Origin: an uncultured bacterium
GTDB lineage: Bacteria > Bacillota > Clostridia > Lachnospirales > Lachnospiraceae
Assembly (NCBI GenBank): GCA_905215405.1
Contig: CAJMQE010000048.1
Span: 1 to 29,322, forward strand
Reading direction: 5' to 3'
Length of the DNA stretch: 29,322 nt
In this document: piece after piece, positions 1 through 9,000 of the stretch
Position numbering within the stretch: position 1 is the first letter of the stretch
Layout: each line of letters opens with the position of its first letter
The notes under the pieces: generated by a model
What the model saw: the letters and a program-made list of their open reading frames with translations, nothing else
Told to the model about the DNA's origin: nothing
The model's database searches: none
Position numbers and translations under genes: made by a program

Positions 1-77
1 TTAATATCGCAAACGATACTAACTTCTCTTTGAATCCTTAACTTAACACCATTGGTTTCAAAGCGTTCAGGATTTTT

Positions 78-132
78 TCTATCTATTTTCTATTTATTCT
101 CTATCCATTTTCTATTCATTTTATTATTTATC
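78..132. repeat. 11-bp tandem repeat, five units, 3' of the aldolase gene
   Basis: Five consecutive 11-mers of the form TCTATYYATTT (starting at 78, 89, 100, 111 and 122) fill the T-rich stretch downstream of the aldolase stop codon, which is on the minus strand. The units differ at a few bases. The rest of 1-196 shows no convincing gene; a small dyad (TATCG-caaa-CGATA) lies at the extreme left edge and could belong to a terminator cut by the window. The repeat period is clear; any function is unknown. Confidence 0.7.
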
Positions 133-196
133 TATTATTTTTCTGGTATCTTTTCAAATAGAATTTCTACTCTGCGACTGCATCAATACATAATTC

Positions 197-1171
197 TTAC
201 TCCTTATCAAGAAGCGTCTGATAAAATTCATAGTAATTATTTCTGTGTTCTTTCATGAATGCAATTGCATCTCTCGGATGTTGATTGAGCTGTCCTGTCA
301 GCATATATGGTACATCACAGCCCCATACCACACCTTCGTCCTTCAGCTTATTCATTTGCGTCTGCACAAATTTTAGTACCGGATTCAGATTATATTTTGG
401 ATTTTTTAAGAATCCAAGTAGAAGTTCCATTGCACAGTTACCAGCACCACGTCCCATACCACTCATGGTCGCATCCAGATAACTAACACCTCTCCGCATA
501 GATTCAATTGTATTGGCAAATGCCAGCTGCTGATTGTTATGTGCATGAATGCCGATATGCTTCCCGTATTTTTCGGCTACTGCCACATATTTCTCAGATA
601 AATTCTGCATCTGTTCTGGATAAAGAGAACCATAACTGTCTACGAGATAGATCGTCTCTGCTTTACTTTTTCCCAGAAGTTCCAATGCAATATCAATATC
701 CGACTCAGCCGCTGTTGATACAGCCATAACATTGACCGATGTCTCATACCCTTTCTGTGCACAGTAATTCACCATCTCTACTGCCGCCGGAATGGTATTG
801 ATATAGGTGGCTACACGGACAAGATCGATCACGCTGTCTTTGCTGTCAATAATATCCCTTTTGTAGTCTGTTCTTCCCACATCTGCCATAACAGATATCT
901 TCAGATCGCTGTTGTTCTCTCCAACAATCTCTCTGATCGACTGTTCATCACAGAACTTCCATTTGCCAAATTCATTTTGATCGAACATATCTTTCGATGC
1001 TTTATACCCAAATTCCATATAGTCTACACCGGCATCAATGTTGGCATAATAAAGATCTTTTACAAACTGGTCATCAAAATAAAAATTATTAACCAGGCCT
1101 CCGTCACGAACTGTACAGTCAACTACTTTGATATCGGGTCTAAATGATATCTGATTTCCTTTTTGCGTCAT
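197..1171 (-). CDS. HMGL-like aldolase-family protein (4-hydroxy-2-oxovalerate aldolase type)
   Basis: This 324-residue protein is a TIM-barrel enzyme of the HMGL-like/DRE metallolyase superfamily, which make or break C-C bonds next to a carbonyl using a divalent metal. Visible signs are the N-terminal motif DCTVRDGG (about residues 18-25), whose Arg-Asp pair is the catalytic/metal element of the family, and IHAHNN (about 207-212), supplying the two metal-binding histidines. The ATG has a strong AGGAGG site 8 bases upstream. It is monocistronic here, with its own promoter at about 1324-1351 and a long leader. The substrate cannot be read from the sequence: bacterial relatives include 4-hydroxy-2-oxovalerate aldolases and uncharacterised enzymes in polysaccharide clusters. 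There is no adjacent acetaldehyde dehydrogenase gene, so classical meta-cleavage of aromatics is unlikely. Confidence 0.8.
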   Translation of the reverse strand: MTQKGNQISFRPDIKVVDCTVRDGGLVNNFYFDDQFVKDLYYANIDAGVDYMEFGYKASKDMFDQNEFGKWKFCDEQSIREIVGENNSDLKISVMADVGRTDYKRDIIDSKDSVIDLVRVATYINTIPAAVEMVNYCAQKGYETSVNVMAVSTAAESDIDIALELLGKSKAETIYLVDSYGSLYPEQMQNLSEKYVAVAEKYGKHIGIHAHNNQQLAFANTIESMRRGVSYLDATMSGMGRGAGNCAMELLLGFLKNPKYNLNPVLKFVQTQMNKLKDEGVVWGCDVPYMLTGQLNQHPRDAIAFMKEHRNNYYEFYQTLLDKE

Positions 1172-1271
1172 AATCTTTTCCTCCTGTTATTGATCCGGCG
1201 ATTTCCATTTGCACGCCTGATATTTCTGGGCTCTGCGTTCTTTACTATATGTATATGAAATTACGCCTTGC

Positions 1272-1301
1272 TTTTATACTTTAAACTTTTACACTTTAAA
1301 C
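1272..1301. repeat. 15-bp tandem duplication in the aldolase leader
   Basis: TTTTATACTTTAAAC is followed at once by TTTTACACTTTAAAC, two 15-mers differing at one base. They lie between the predicted promoter and the start of the aldolase gene, within its roughly 145-nt untranslated leader. A pair of regulator half-sites is possible; no known operator consensus was recognised. Confidence 0.5.
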
Positions 1302-1323
1302 CGTGTTAGTATTAGCTGTTCTT

Positions 1324-1351
1324 ATTATAGCACGCCTATTTAAAAAGTCTA
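1324..1351 (-). promoter_or_regulatory. Predicted sigma-A promoter of the aldolase gene
   Basis: On the minus strand: -35 TAGACT (1346-1351), 16-bp spacer, -10 TATAAT (1324-1329). Transcription would start near 1317 and run into the aldolase gene. Confidence 0.6.
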
Positions 1352-1415
1352 CCCCTAATTCTTAACGTCTTCCCGTCATTTTCAAACCTTGGACATTTCT
1401 GCATGCCCCAGAAAC

Positions 1416-1475
1416 AAAAGAAACCTTTCGAATTCGCGCAGTTCAGTTCCAGCACTGATTCTTAAGGTTTCTTTT
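1416..1475. terminator. Bidirectional intrinsic terminator downstream of mfd
   Basis: A perfect 12-bp inverted repeat, AAAAGAAACCTT (1416-1427) with AAGGTTTCTTTT (1464-1475), encloses 36 nt containing a smaller CAGT/ACTG dyad. A T-rich run follows on either strand. Placement about 80 bases after the mfd stop fits termination of pth-mfd ahead of the aldolase promoter. Confidence 0.65.
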
Positions 1476-1488
1476 TCTACTCTATATG

Positions 1489-1538
1489 AATCTAACTAAA
1501 TCTAGATAAATCTAAATGGATCTAAATGAATCTATAAG
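1489..1538. repeat. 10-bp tandem repeat, five units, 3' of mfd
   Basis: Five contiguous decamers related to AATCTAAATG (AATCTAACTA, AATCTAGATA, AATCTAAATG, GATCTAAATG, AATCTATAAG) sit 16 bases beyond the mfd stop codon, between the gene and its terminator. They would be transcribed in the 3' untranslated region. The remainder of the 1172-1554 gap holds the aldolase promoter and leader and the terminator. Confidence 0.75.
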
Positions 1539-1554
1539 TTTCGTGGTAACCTTG

Positions 1555-4500
1555 CTACTCTGCTGAAATCTCTTCTTTTAATGCGAGCGTCTGCTGCATA
1601 TCTTCCAGCAGTTTGCGAACTGCATCCAGATAGCTTTCAGCATCTTTATAAGTCTTTCGATTAATGGTGTAGGAGAAAAATGGTTCCTTATCTACTGTGA
1701 ATTTCAGTTCTCTACCATACTTTTCAACAAACTGCGGAATCTTTTCTGCATTGATTTCTGCTTTTTCATACATTTTGATCACTGTGAGCCAGTTATTTCC
1801 CGCTGTTTTTCCCTTTACCTCAATTGCACCAATATGATGTGCCATTGACTTGATCAGCGCGATCTTTAACAAATTGAGTGCTGACTTTGGCAGGTCTCCA
1901 AATCGATCCATTAACTCGTCCTGCATATCCATCAGTTCCTCATAGGTATCAATTCCCGCAACTCTCTTATAAATATCAAGTTTCTGGAACTCGCTTCTGA
2001 TATATTTTGCAGGTATAAATGCATCGACATCCATATCGACTGTCGTCTCGAATTGATTGACATTTTTAATACCTTTCAGTTCGTTTACTGCTTCATTCAA
2101 CATTTTACAGTACAGATCATAACCAACAGCTTCCATGTGACCATGCTGGCGCTGTCCCAGTACATTTCCTGCACCACGGATCTCCAGATCCTTCATTGCG
2201 ATCTTAAATCCTGAGCCGAGATCTGTAAATTCCCTGATTGCATGCAATCGTTTTTCTGCTACTTCCTTTAGCATTTTATCCCTGCGGTAAAGTAAAAATG
2301 CATAAGATGTACGATTGGAACGTCCTACTCGTCCACGCAGCTGATACAGCTGGGAAAGACCAAGTTTGTCAGCATCCTCAATGATCATGGTATTGACATT
2401 TGAGATATCCAGCCCCGTCTCAATGATCGTCGTTGAGACCAGCACATCTATATTTCCATTGATGAAATCATACATGATGCCTTCCAATGTATGTTCATCC
2501 ATTTGTCCATGCGCATATGCCACAGTAGCATCTGGAACGAGCTCTCGAATATGATCTGCCACATCTTCTATCTGCTTCACACGGTTGTATACATAATACA
2601 CCTGACCGCCTCGTCCAAGCTCACGATTAATTGCTTCACGAATCATTTCATCATTATGCTCGGTTACAAAGGTCTGGATTGGAAGACGATCTACAGGTGG
2701 TTCTTCCAGAACACTCATATCCCTGATTCCGACAAGGCTCATATGCAGAGTTCTTGGAATTGGCGTAGCACTCAGTGTAAGTACATCCACATTTTCTTTC
2801 ATCTTTTTGATCTTTTCTTTATGGGTTACACCAAATCTCTGCTCTTCGTCCACGATCAACAGACCGAGATCTTTAAATACAACATCTTTGGAAAGCAGTT
2901 TATGGGTACCAACAACAATATCCACGAACCCTTTCTTTAAGTCTGCAAGAATTTCACGTACTTCCTTTGCCGTCTTAAATCTGGATAAAAGAGCTACTTT
3001 GATCGGGAAGTTCTTCATCCTTTGCTCAAAAGTATTAAAATGCTGCTGGGCAAGAATTGTAGTTGGCACCAGATATGCAACCTGTTTTCCTTCCTGCACC
3101 GCTTTAAATGCAGCACGGATTGCTACTTCTGTCTTACCAAATCCAACATCCCCGCAGATCAGACGATCCATGATCTTCTTGCTCTCCATGTCCTTCTTGG
3201 TATCTTCAATTGCGGAGACCTGATCATCTGTCTCCTCATATGGAAACATCTCTTCAAATTCCTTCTGCCATACCGTATCTTTACGGAACTGGTATCCAGC
3301 TTCATTCTGACGTTTTGCATACAGTTCTACAAGATCTTTCGCTACGGCCTCAACTGCACCATGCACCTTCGCCTTGGTCTTATTCCACTCCTGCCCACCG
3401 ATCTTATTGAGCTTTGGTTTTCTTGCATCCGGTCCTGAGTACTTCTGCAGCATATCCAGCTGTGTCGCCAAAATATACAGATTACCGCCACTTGCATATT
3501 CGATCTTGATATAATCCTTCTCGATCTTATCCACAGTGACTTTTTCAATTCCACGATAAATCCCCAGTCCATGGTTCTCATGCACAACATAATCCCCAAC
3601 AGATAGTTCATTAAATCCTGCAATTGCTTTACCTTCATATTTTTTCTTCTTTTTGGCTGCCTTTTTCTTTTCCTGTCCAAAGATATCCGTTTCGGCGATG
3701 ATCACGAACTTGATCAATGGGTATTCGAATCCTTTATGAATATTTCCATAGGTGACCAGAATTTCTCCTGCTACTACTTCCTTGGAAAAATCTTCACTAA
3801 AATAGGCATTTAACTCATATTCTCTCAGATCTGCTGCCAGTCTTTGTGCTCTGGTTCTGGAGTTTGATACGACAATTGCTTTATATTTACCGCGTTTGTA
3901 ACGTTTTAGATCCTCTACCAGAAATTCAAACCTGTTGTTATAGGAACTGATTCCTTTTGCTTCTACTCGAAATGACTCTTCCACGTCAATTAACGCTGGT
4001 TTGTATTCCAGCGTAGTCAGTACCAGCGTTTTGCGGCAGCATATTTTTGCATATATTTCTTTTACACTATAGAGCATATTGCTCTGGCTCGGCAGAATAT
4101 ACCCGTTGACCAGTCGATTCTCCATACTGTCACTAAATTCAAATTCTACCAGATCCATCTTCTCTTTCAGTCGGTTCGGCTCATCCAATACGAACAGCGT
4201 GGTATCACGGTCAAAATAGTCCACAAATGATACAAAAGTATCCGTGAACGAATGAATAAAACGGGAACAGTCCGTGCTCTCATCGAACTCTTCTACTGCT
4301 CTCATCAGTCGAAGTTTTGCTTCTCCATTTTCCAACTTTTCGATCTGACTCTCCATTTCATCCTTCATAGCTAGGATGCCATTGTCGATCTGATCCTGTG
4401 TAAGCACATATTCTGTAGCCGGATAGACAAGTACCTTGTCGAGTTCTTCTATGGAACGCTGGCTCTCCACATCAAATGTTCTGATAGAATCGACCTCGTC

Positions 4501-5085
4501 ATCCCACAGTTCAATTCGTACAGGGACTTCATCTGTCAGTGGAAAAATATCTATAATGCCACCACGAATAGCGAACTGACCAGGGGTATCGACCTGTCCC
4601 ATTCTTTCATATCCAAGTCTGACCATCTGTTTTTTTAACTTTTCTACATCGACAACTCCGCCTGTTTCAAACGTCAGTATATTTTTTTTGATTACCTCGA
4701 CTGGAAGCAGCATATCTGCACATCCATCTATTGTCGTTACGATCGTCATATTCTGGTTCTCTATGATCCCCTTGACGACTTTCAGACGTTCCCTGACGAT
4801 CTCATTTCCATGAACATCTGCACTATAAAAAATAAAGTCTTTTGCAGGATAATAATAGGTCTCTTTATGATAGAACCTGCAGTCATCATAGATTTCCCTT
4901 GCTTTGGCTTCATCATAAGTAATCATTATTCTGACATTCTTCTGACTGCCAAGTGCACTGACCAGATGCGCTTTTTCTGAATCAATACATCCACTGATCA
5001 TTGCTGTTTTCCCCTGAATATCCAGCATGCTGCTGATCTCATCATATCCAGCAAGTTCTTTTATTGGTCCAAAAAAAGTATTCAT
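1555..5085 (-). CDS. mfd: Transcription-repair coupling factor Mfd
   Basis: Mfd is the DNA translocase that pushes stalled RNA polymerase off damaged DNA and recruits UvrA. Its 1176 residues match the family length (1177 in B. subtilis). Domains in order: an N-terminal UvrB-homology region; a CarD-like RNA-polymerase interaction domain with VGDYVVHENHGLGIY (about residue 495-510); Walker A GDVGFGKT (about 645); the DEEQ box in VDEEQRFGV (about 745); ATPIPRTLHM just after; helicase motif VI QLRGRVGR (about 915); and the C-terminal TRCF domain. An upstream in-frame ATG exists at 5103, but GGAGAGG lies before the ATG at 5085 (MNTFFGPI), so that start was chosen. It begins 39 bases after pth, almost certainly in one transcript. 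It ends before 10-bp repeats and a terminator. No missing motif was seen. Confidence 0.97.
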   Translation of the reverse strand: MNTFFGPIKELAGYDEISSMLDIQGKTAMISGCIDSEKAHLVSALGSQKNVRIMITYDEAKAREIYDDCRFYHKETYYYPAKDFIFYSADVHGNEIVRERLKVVKGIIENQNMTIVTTIDGCADMLLPVEVIKKNILTFETGGVVDVEKLKKQMVRLGYERMGQVDTPGQFAIRGGIIDIFPLTDEVPVRIELWDDEVDSIRTFDVESQRSIEELDKVLVYPATEYVLTQDQIDNGILAMKDEMESQIEKLENGEAKLRLMRAVEEFDESTDCSRFIHSFTDTFVSFVDYFDRDTTLFVLDEPNRLKEKMDLVEFEFSDSMENRLVNGYILPSQSNMLYSVKEIYAKICCRKTLVLTTLEYKPALIDVEESFRVEAKGISSYNNRFEFLVEDLKRYKRGKYKAIVVSNSRTRAQRLAADLREYELNAYFSEDFSKEVVAGEILVTYGNIHKGFEYPLIKFVIIAETDIFGQEKKKAAKKKKKYEGKAIAGFNELSVGDYVVHENHGLGIYRGIEKVTVDKIEKDYIKIEYASGGNLYILATQLDMLQKYSGPDARKPKLNKIGGQEWNKTKAKVHGAVEAVAKDLVELYAKRQNEAGYQFRKDTVWQKEFEEMFPYEETDDQVSAIEDTKKDMESKKIMDRLICGDVGFGKTEVAIRAAFKAVQEGKQVAYLVPTTILAQQHFNTFEQRMKNFPIKVALLSRFKTAKEVREILADLKKGFVDIVVGTHKLLSKDVVFKDLGLLIVDEEQRFGVTHKEKIKKMKENVDVLTLSATPIPRTLHMSLVGIRDMSVLEEPPVDRLPIQTFVTEHNDEMIREAINRELGRGGQVYYVYNRVKQIEDVADHIRELVPDATVAYAHGQMDEHTLEGIMYDFINGNIDVLVSTTIIETGLDISNVNTMIIEDADKLGLSQLYQLRGRVGRSNRTSYAFLLYRRDKMLKEVAEKRLHAIREFTDLGSGFKIAMKDLEIRGAGNVLGQRQHGHMEAVGYDLYCKMLNEAVNELKGIKNVNQFETTVDMDVDAFIPAKYIRSEFQKLDIYKRVAGIDTYEELMDMQDELMDRFGDLPKSALNLLKIALIKSMAHHIGAIEVKGKTAGNNWLTVIKMYEKAEINAEKIPQFVEKYGRELKFTVDKEPFFSYTINRKTYKDAESYLDAVRKLLEDMQQTLALKEEISAE

Positions 5086-5124
5086 TTTACACATCCTCTC
5101 CATCTTTTTTCAAAGGCTCCTTCA

Positions 5125-5682
5125 TCAGTTAAATTTATTCATTCCGCTCTCGATTCCCTCTGTCAGAACGGTTTCCACTGCCTTACATGCATTGTTAAGC
5201 CCTTCCTCAATAACAGCCGAATCTTCTTTTTTAAAATGTCCAAGTACCCAGTCTGCCAGATCGTAGCCTGCTGGCTTGTCTCCAACACCAAATTTAATTC
5301 TCTTAAACTTATCTGTACCAAGATGGGCAATAATGCTCTTGATTCCGTTATGTCCGCCCGCACTTCCCTTTGCACGAAGGCGCAGTTTTCCTACATCAAG
5401 GCTGATATCATCAAAGATGACCAGTACATGATCAATCTCTTCCTTGTAGAAATCAAATACATCCCTGATGCTTTCTCCACTTAAATTCATATAGGTCTGT
5501 GGTTTTACAAGTATGACCTTTTCTCCAGCAATTATTCCTTTTCCGCAGACTGCTTTATGCTTTTTGATATCCATACTAATGTTATATTCATCTGCAAGCC
5601 GGTCTATTACTGCGAATCCGATATTGTGACGTGTTCCATCATACTCCTTGGTTGGATTTCCAAGTCCTGCAATTATATACAT
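5125..5682 (-). CDS. pth: Peptidyl-tRNA hydrolase
   Basis: Pth releases tRNA from peptidyl-tRNAs that drop off ribosomes. The 185-residue product has the normal family length and motifs: GLGNPTKEYDGTRHNIGF near the N-terminus (substrate-binding Asn10 and catalytic His20 in E. coli numbering), TYMNLSG (Asn68 equivalent), VIFDDISL (Asp93 equivalent) and GGHNGIKSI (Asn114 equivalent). The start is set by GGAGG four bases before the ATG at 5682 (MYIIAGLGN); an ATG at 5718 would add 12 residues lacking family similarity. It is the first gene of pth-mfd, a pairing also found in B. subtilis (spoVC-mfd). Its promoter and a leader with a 9-bp inverted repeat lie upstream. Confidence 0.97.
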   Translation of the reverse strand: MYIIAGLGNPTKEYDGTRHNIGFAVIDRLADEYNISMDIKKHKAVCGKGIIAGEKVILVKPQTYMNLSGESIRDVFDFYKEEIDHVLVIFDDISLDVGKLRLRAKGSAGGHNGIKSIIAHLGTDKFKRIKFGVGDKPAGYDLADWVLGHFKKEDSAVIEEGLNNACKAVETVLTEGIESGMNKFN

Positions 5683-5745
5683 ATTTCCTCCAGTTCCATG
5701 CAATCTTTCCGATTCCATCTATTGTAAATTCCAGTTTCTATTTTG

Positions 5746-5776
5746 AAATGTAAGCGCACACTTTGTACTTACATTT
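5746..5776. other. 9-bp inverted repeat in the pth leader
   Basis: AAATGTAAG (5746-5754) and CTTACATTT (5768-5776) are perfect complements separated by 13 bases, between the pth promoter and its start. They could form an mRNA hairpin or an operator. The left arm runs into AAGCGCAC, which partly resembles a CcpA cre half-site but does not match the full consensus. Confidence 0.5.
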
Positions 5777-5797
5777 GTATTTTTTGCACATTTGATA

Positions 5798-5826
5798 ATT
5801 GTATCTCATTTCAGACCGATTATCAA
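5798..5826 (-). promoter_or_regulatory. Predicted sigma-A promoter of pth-mfd
   Basis: Minus strand: -35 TTGATA (5821-5826), 17-bp spacer, -10 TACAAT (5798-5803). It directly follows the pectinesterase terminator. Confidence 0.7.
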
Positions 5827-5845
5827 TCTTTTCCAGCCAAAAACA

Positions 5846-5899
5846 AAAAGGAACACCTACCTGCTGCATGATTACTCACAGCTGGTAAATGCTCCTTTT
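5846..5899 (-). terminator. Intrinsic terminator of the pectinesterase gene
   Basis: AAAAGGA (5846-5852) pairs with TCCTTTT (5893-5899), and inner segments CA/TG, TACC/GGTA and GC/GC (to 5864/5881) continue the stem around two mismatches. On the minus strand the hairpin is followed by U-rich sequence. It separates pectinesterase transcripts from the pth promoter. Confidence 0.7.
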
Positions 5900-5982
5900 C
5901 ATTGTTCTATGCCAGGTTTGTATTATTGCTTCTTGGTAATTTGTTTCTTGAACTTTGGGTTTGTACCTTTACTTATATCTTG

Positions 5983-6047
5983 CTTGTTTCCTACTTGTTT
6001 CTGGCTTGTTTCTGGCTTGTTTCTGCATGTTTGTGGCTTATTTCTGA
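5983..6047. repeat. 11-bp tandem repeat, six units, at the 3' end of the pectinesterase gene
   Basis: Six units close to CTTGTTTCTGG (start points 5983, 5994, 6005, 6016, 6026, 6037) overlap the pectinesterase stop codon and continue into the 3' untranslated region; on the transcript they read roughly CCAGAAACAAG. Two units are identical, one is 10 bp long and the outer ones diverge. The 5683-6037 gap otherwise contains the pth leader and promoter and the pectinesterase terminator. Confidence 0.75.
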
Positions 6048-9000
6048 CTGATCGATTTTTTCTTTCGGAAACTTTCCGTCATTACCATAGCGCTCATTGC
6101 CAGACATAACGCACAAATCCACATTGCCAGATCGCAACGATCTCCTGTAGCCGGTGATTCTGCTGTTACTGTCGTTGTAACGGTAGACTCTTCCAGTGTT
6201 CCAGCCGTACTATCAGTAGCACTCTGTGAGCCATCATTTGCCACATCTTTTGATGACTGTTCCTGAGTTGTCTGACTTTCTGCGGTCTGGCTTTCTGCTG
6301 TTTTGCTTTCTGCCGTCTGCTCTTCACTCTTTTTGGAGTTTGTCTCTGCTTCTGAAGACTTCTCCTCGCCACTTTCAGTCGTCTTTTCCTTTGCCGGATC
6401 TGTTTCCGGATCCTGCTGGGATGCTTTTGCATATAATCCTGACAGAACTTTTTCATATGCAAAATCTCCAAATACTGTTGCTGCCTGATATGCTTCTGCC
6501 TGTACACTCGAAAGTTGTGGTCTGTCATTATTCACTACAAATTCCGGTCCGTATGTCTGATACTCCGCATATCTTGCGTTTTGATAGCTGTTTCCACTCA
6601 TATCTCCATAGCCGGTATCCTGGATCACTGAGCCCATATAACAGTTGATAAATGTTTCTGATGCATCTGCTCCCCAAGGTCTAGCAAGTCTGTAGGAACC
6701 TGCAGTACAACCTTCCTCTGCCATAAACCGGCAACTGTCAAATACGAATCCAATCGGTGTGGTGGCATAAGTTCTGGCTGCACTGAAACATCCATCAGCC
6801 TTATACTGTGTATACCTTGCAACAATATCACAGTCATGAAATACTGAAGTTCCTGCACCATAGATAAAATCTACATTTCCTGTTATATAACATTTGTCAA
6901 AATACTGTCTTGTTACCGCATAATTTCCAGTTTCATCCTTGACTCTGGAATCTGTCAGCAATGTATCCTGGAAGCTTACAAGACGTACATTGATACAGAT
7001 CGTCTGATCGGCGACAATGCACAGTGCATCAGCCTGTTCATCTGTTCCGTTTTTATATGGATAAGAGTTTTCGACAGTCAGATTTTCCATCGTAAAACCT
7101 GTTGCAGTAGAATCCACGTACATACAGTTTCTGTCCCACATTGTTGCTGCTGATTTATCTGCAACAGCTTCTGATGCATAAATGTGCGTGCCAATACTAT
7201 CTTCTCCAATCAGGCTGATATATGGACTGGTCACAACTACTCTTTCCTGATACTGTCCGTTCTTAATAAAAATTGTTACCTGCTTCTGATTATCTGATGG
7301 AACTGCCTTCACTGCCGCTCCTACTGTTGCATAACACGGAACTCCATTGACAATCGTACCATCATCTCCCGTAAATGCAGCATCGACTAGCATATCGTAA
7401 CGCTCCAGTCTAACAAAATTAAATGTCTTTCTTGTTGTTTTGCCCTGTTCATCTGTCAGATACAGATTGACATCATTTCTCGTCTGCGACAGCGGAATTG
7501 AGAATGAAAATGGACTGTCTGCATTGACCTGTTTTGTCGCAGTGATCTGTCCGTTCACTTCCAGACTCAGTGTGCCAGCAGTATCAATCGTACCAGCCAC
7601 AGATGCCTGGTCTGTAAGAACTGTATCATTGGATTTTGAAGTCACTGTAAATTTTGCAGCTCCATCTTCACAGACATATTTTCCGGTATGCCCTTTTGTT
7701 GGAAGAACCTGCTGAATTTCAGATGGATTACTTGTATTCTTTGTTTCCGTGTTTACTGCTGTCAGATAGTAATAATATGGCTGTTCATTCGTTACATCAC
7801 TATCTTTGTACTGTAACGTATCCCCTGCAAATGTTTCGATCTGCGTATAAGTACCATCTTTCGTTTCTGCACGGTAAAGCAGATACTGATCTGCCTGCTC
7901 AACATTTTCCCATGACAGCTCAACTGCGCTATCCTCTCCTGCTGCGCTCAGCTGTGGTTGTGCCAGTGGCGTTACATAAGCAATTTTTTCTGATTCTTTT
8001 GCTTCTGTAGCACTATTGATATCTCCGGCCTTTCCATAAATACGGAACTGATAGGTACCATCTCCATCTGGCTGATAGGAAAATGAAGTCGTCTTTGAAA
8101 TGCCTGCTGTCTTATATTCTCCTCCATCTTTTGATACAAGTACCACATAAGCCGTATTTCCTTCGCCTGCTGAAGCCGTCCACGTAAGATCAATAGAATC
8201 TCTGTCTTGTGAAACCGCCGCACTGTCAATCGTTGCAACGACTGGTGCAACCCCTTTGGCAATATAATAATCGTTCTGATCATATACAACGTAACCACTG
8301 GCATCTGTTATGGTGATATTGGAAATCTCTGCTGTCACTCCCGCAAATGCAAGACCATAGGATACTGCACTCCCTGGCTGCAATGATGGACTATAATTGG
8401 ACCAGTCCTGCAGTTCCTCTGTTGTGCCAAGTACATTTCCAGATGCATCCTTAAATGTTACAATCGGGCCATCCGCTGTCTTTGCATATTCCATAATATA
8501 ATCTGTATCCATCTGCAGATTACCGATCTTTGGATCTCCTGACGTTCCTGCTGCCTGTGCACTATTGACATAGTGTGGATATGCAGCCATGTTCTTAGAG
8601 AACTGTAATGTTGAAAATCTTACATTCGGTGCCTCAAAGGCAAATTGTCCGATGAAAAGTCCAACCTTATCTGTTGACTTTGACATACTGGAAAGTCTGA
8701 CCTGTGCAGAAATCGTATCATTTTCTGTCGTCTGTGGAAACAACATATAATCCATATTTTTATTATTCCGGATAGTTCCCTTATCACTTTCATCTGCTAC
8801 TGCTGTCATCTTTAGCACATTTCCGTCCGCTTCCTGGGAAAATTGTACTGCGTCGGTATAGGTGCCTCCATATTCTGCACTATTTGTAAATGAAGGGATC
8901 CTCTCCCCCGTCGCACTATCCCAGATTACCTTTTTTGTGGTGATTCCGTCTTCGGTATTTTCCGAAGTAATTTTGGTATCTGTAAAAACAGCATTCACTC

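Noticed and set aside
2366..3680. Open frames of 60-149 codons inside mfd on both strands
   Set aside because: They overlap a complete, strongly conserved gene, lack ribosome binding sites and look like no known protein.
5750..5763. CcpA cre site (TGTAAGCG) near pth and the pectinesterase terminator
   Set aside because: Only the first half of the consensus matches, and the position is not at the pectinesterase promoter.
6166..6648. Frames of 120-140 codons over the pectinesterase C-terminal region
   Set aside because: They are shadows of the low-complexity Glu/Ser/Thr linker and have no start signals.
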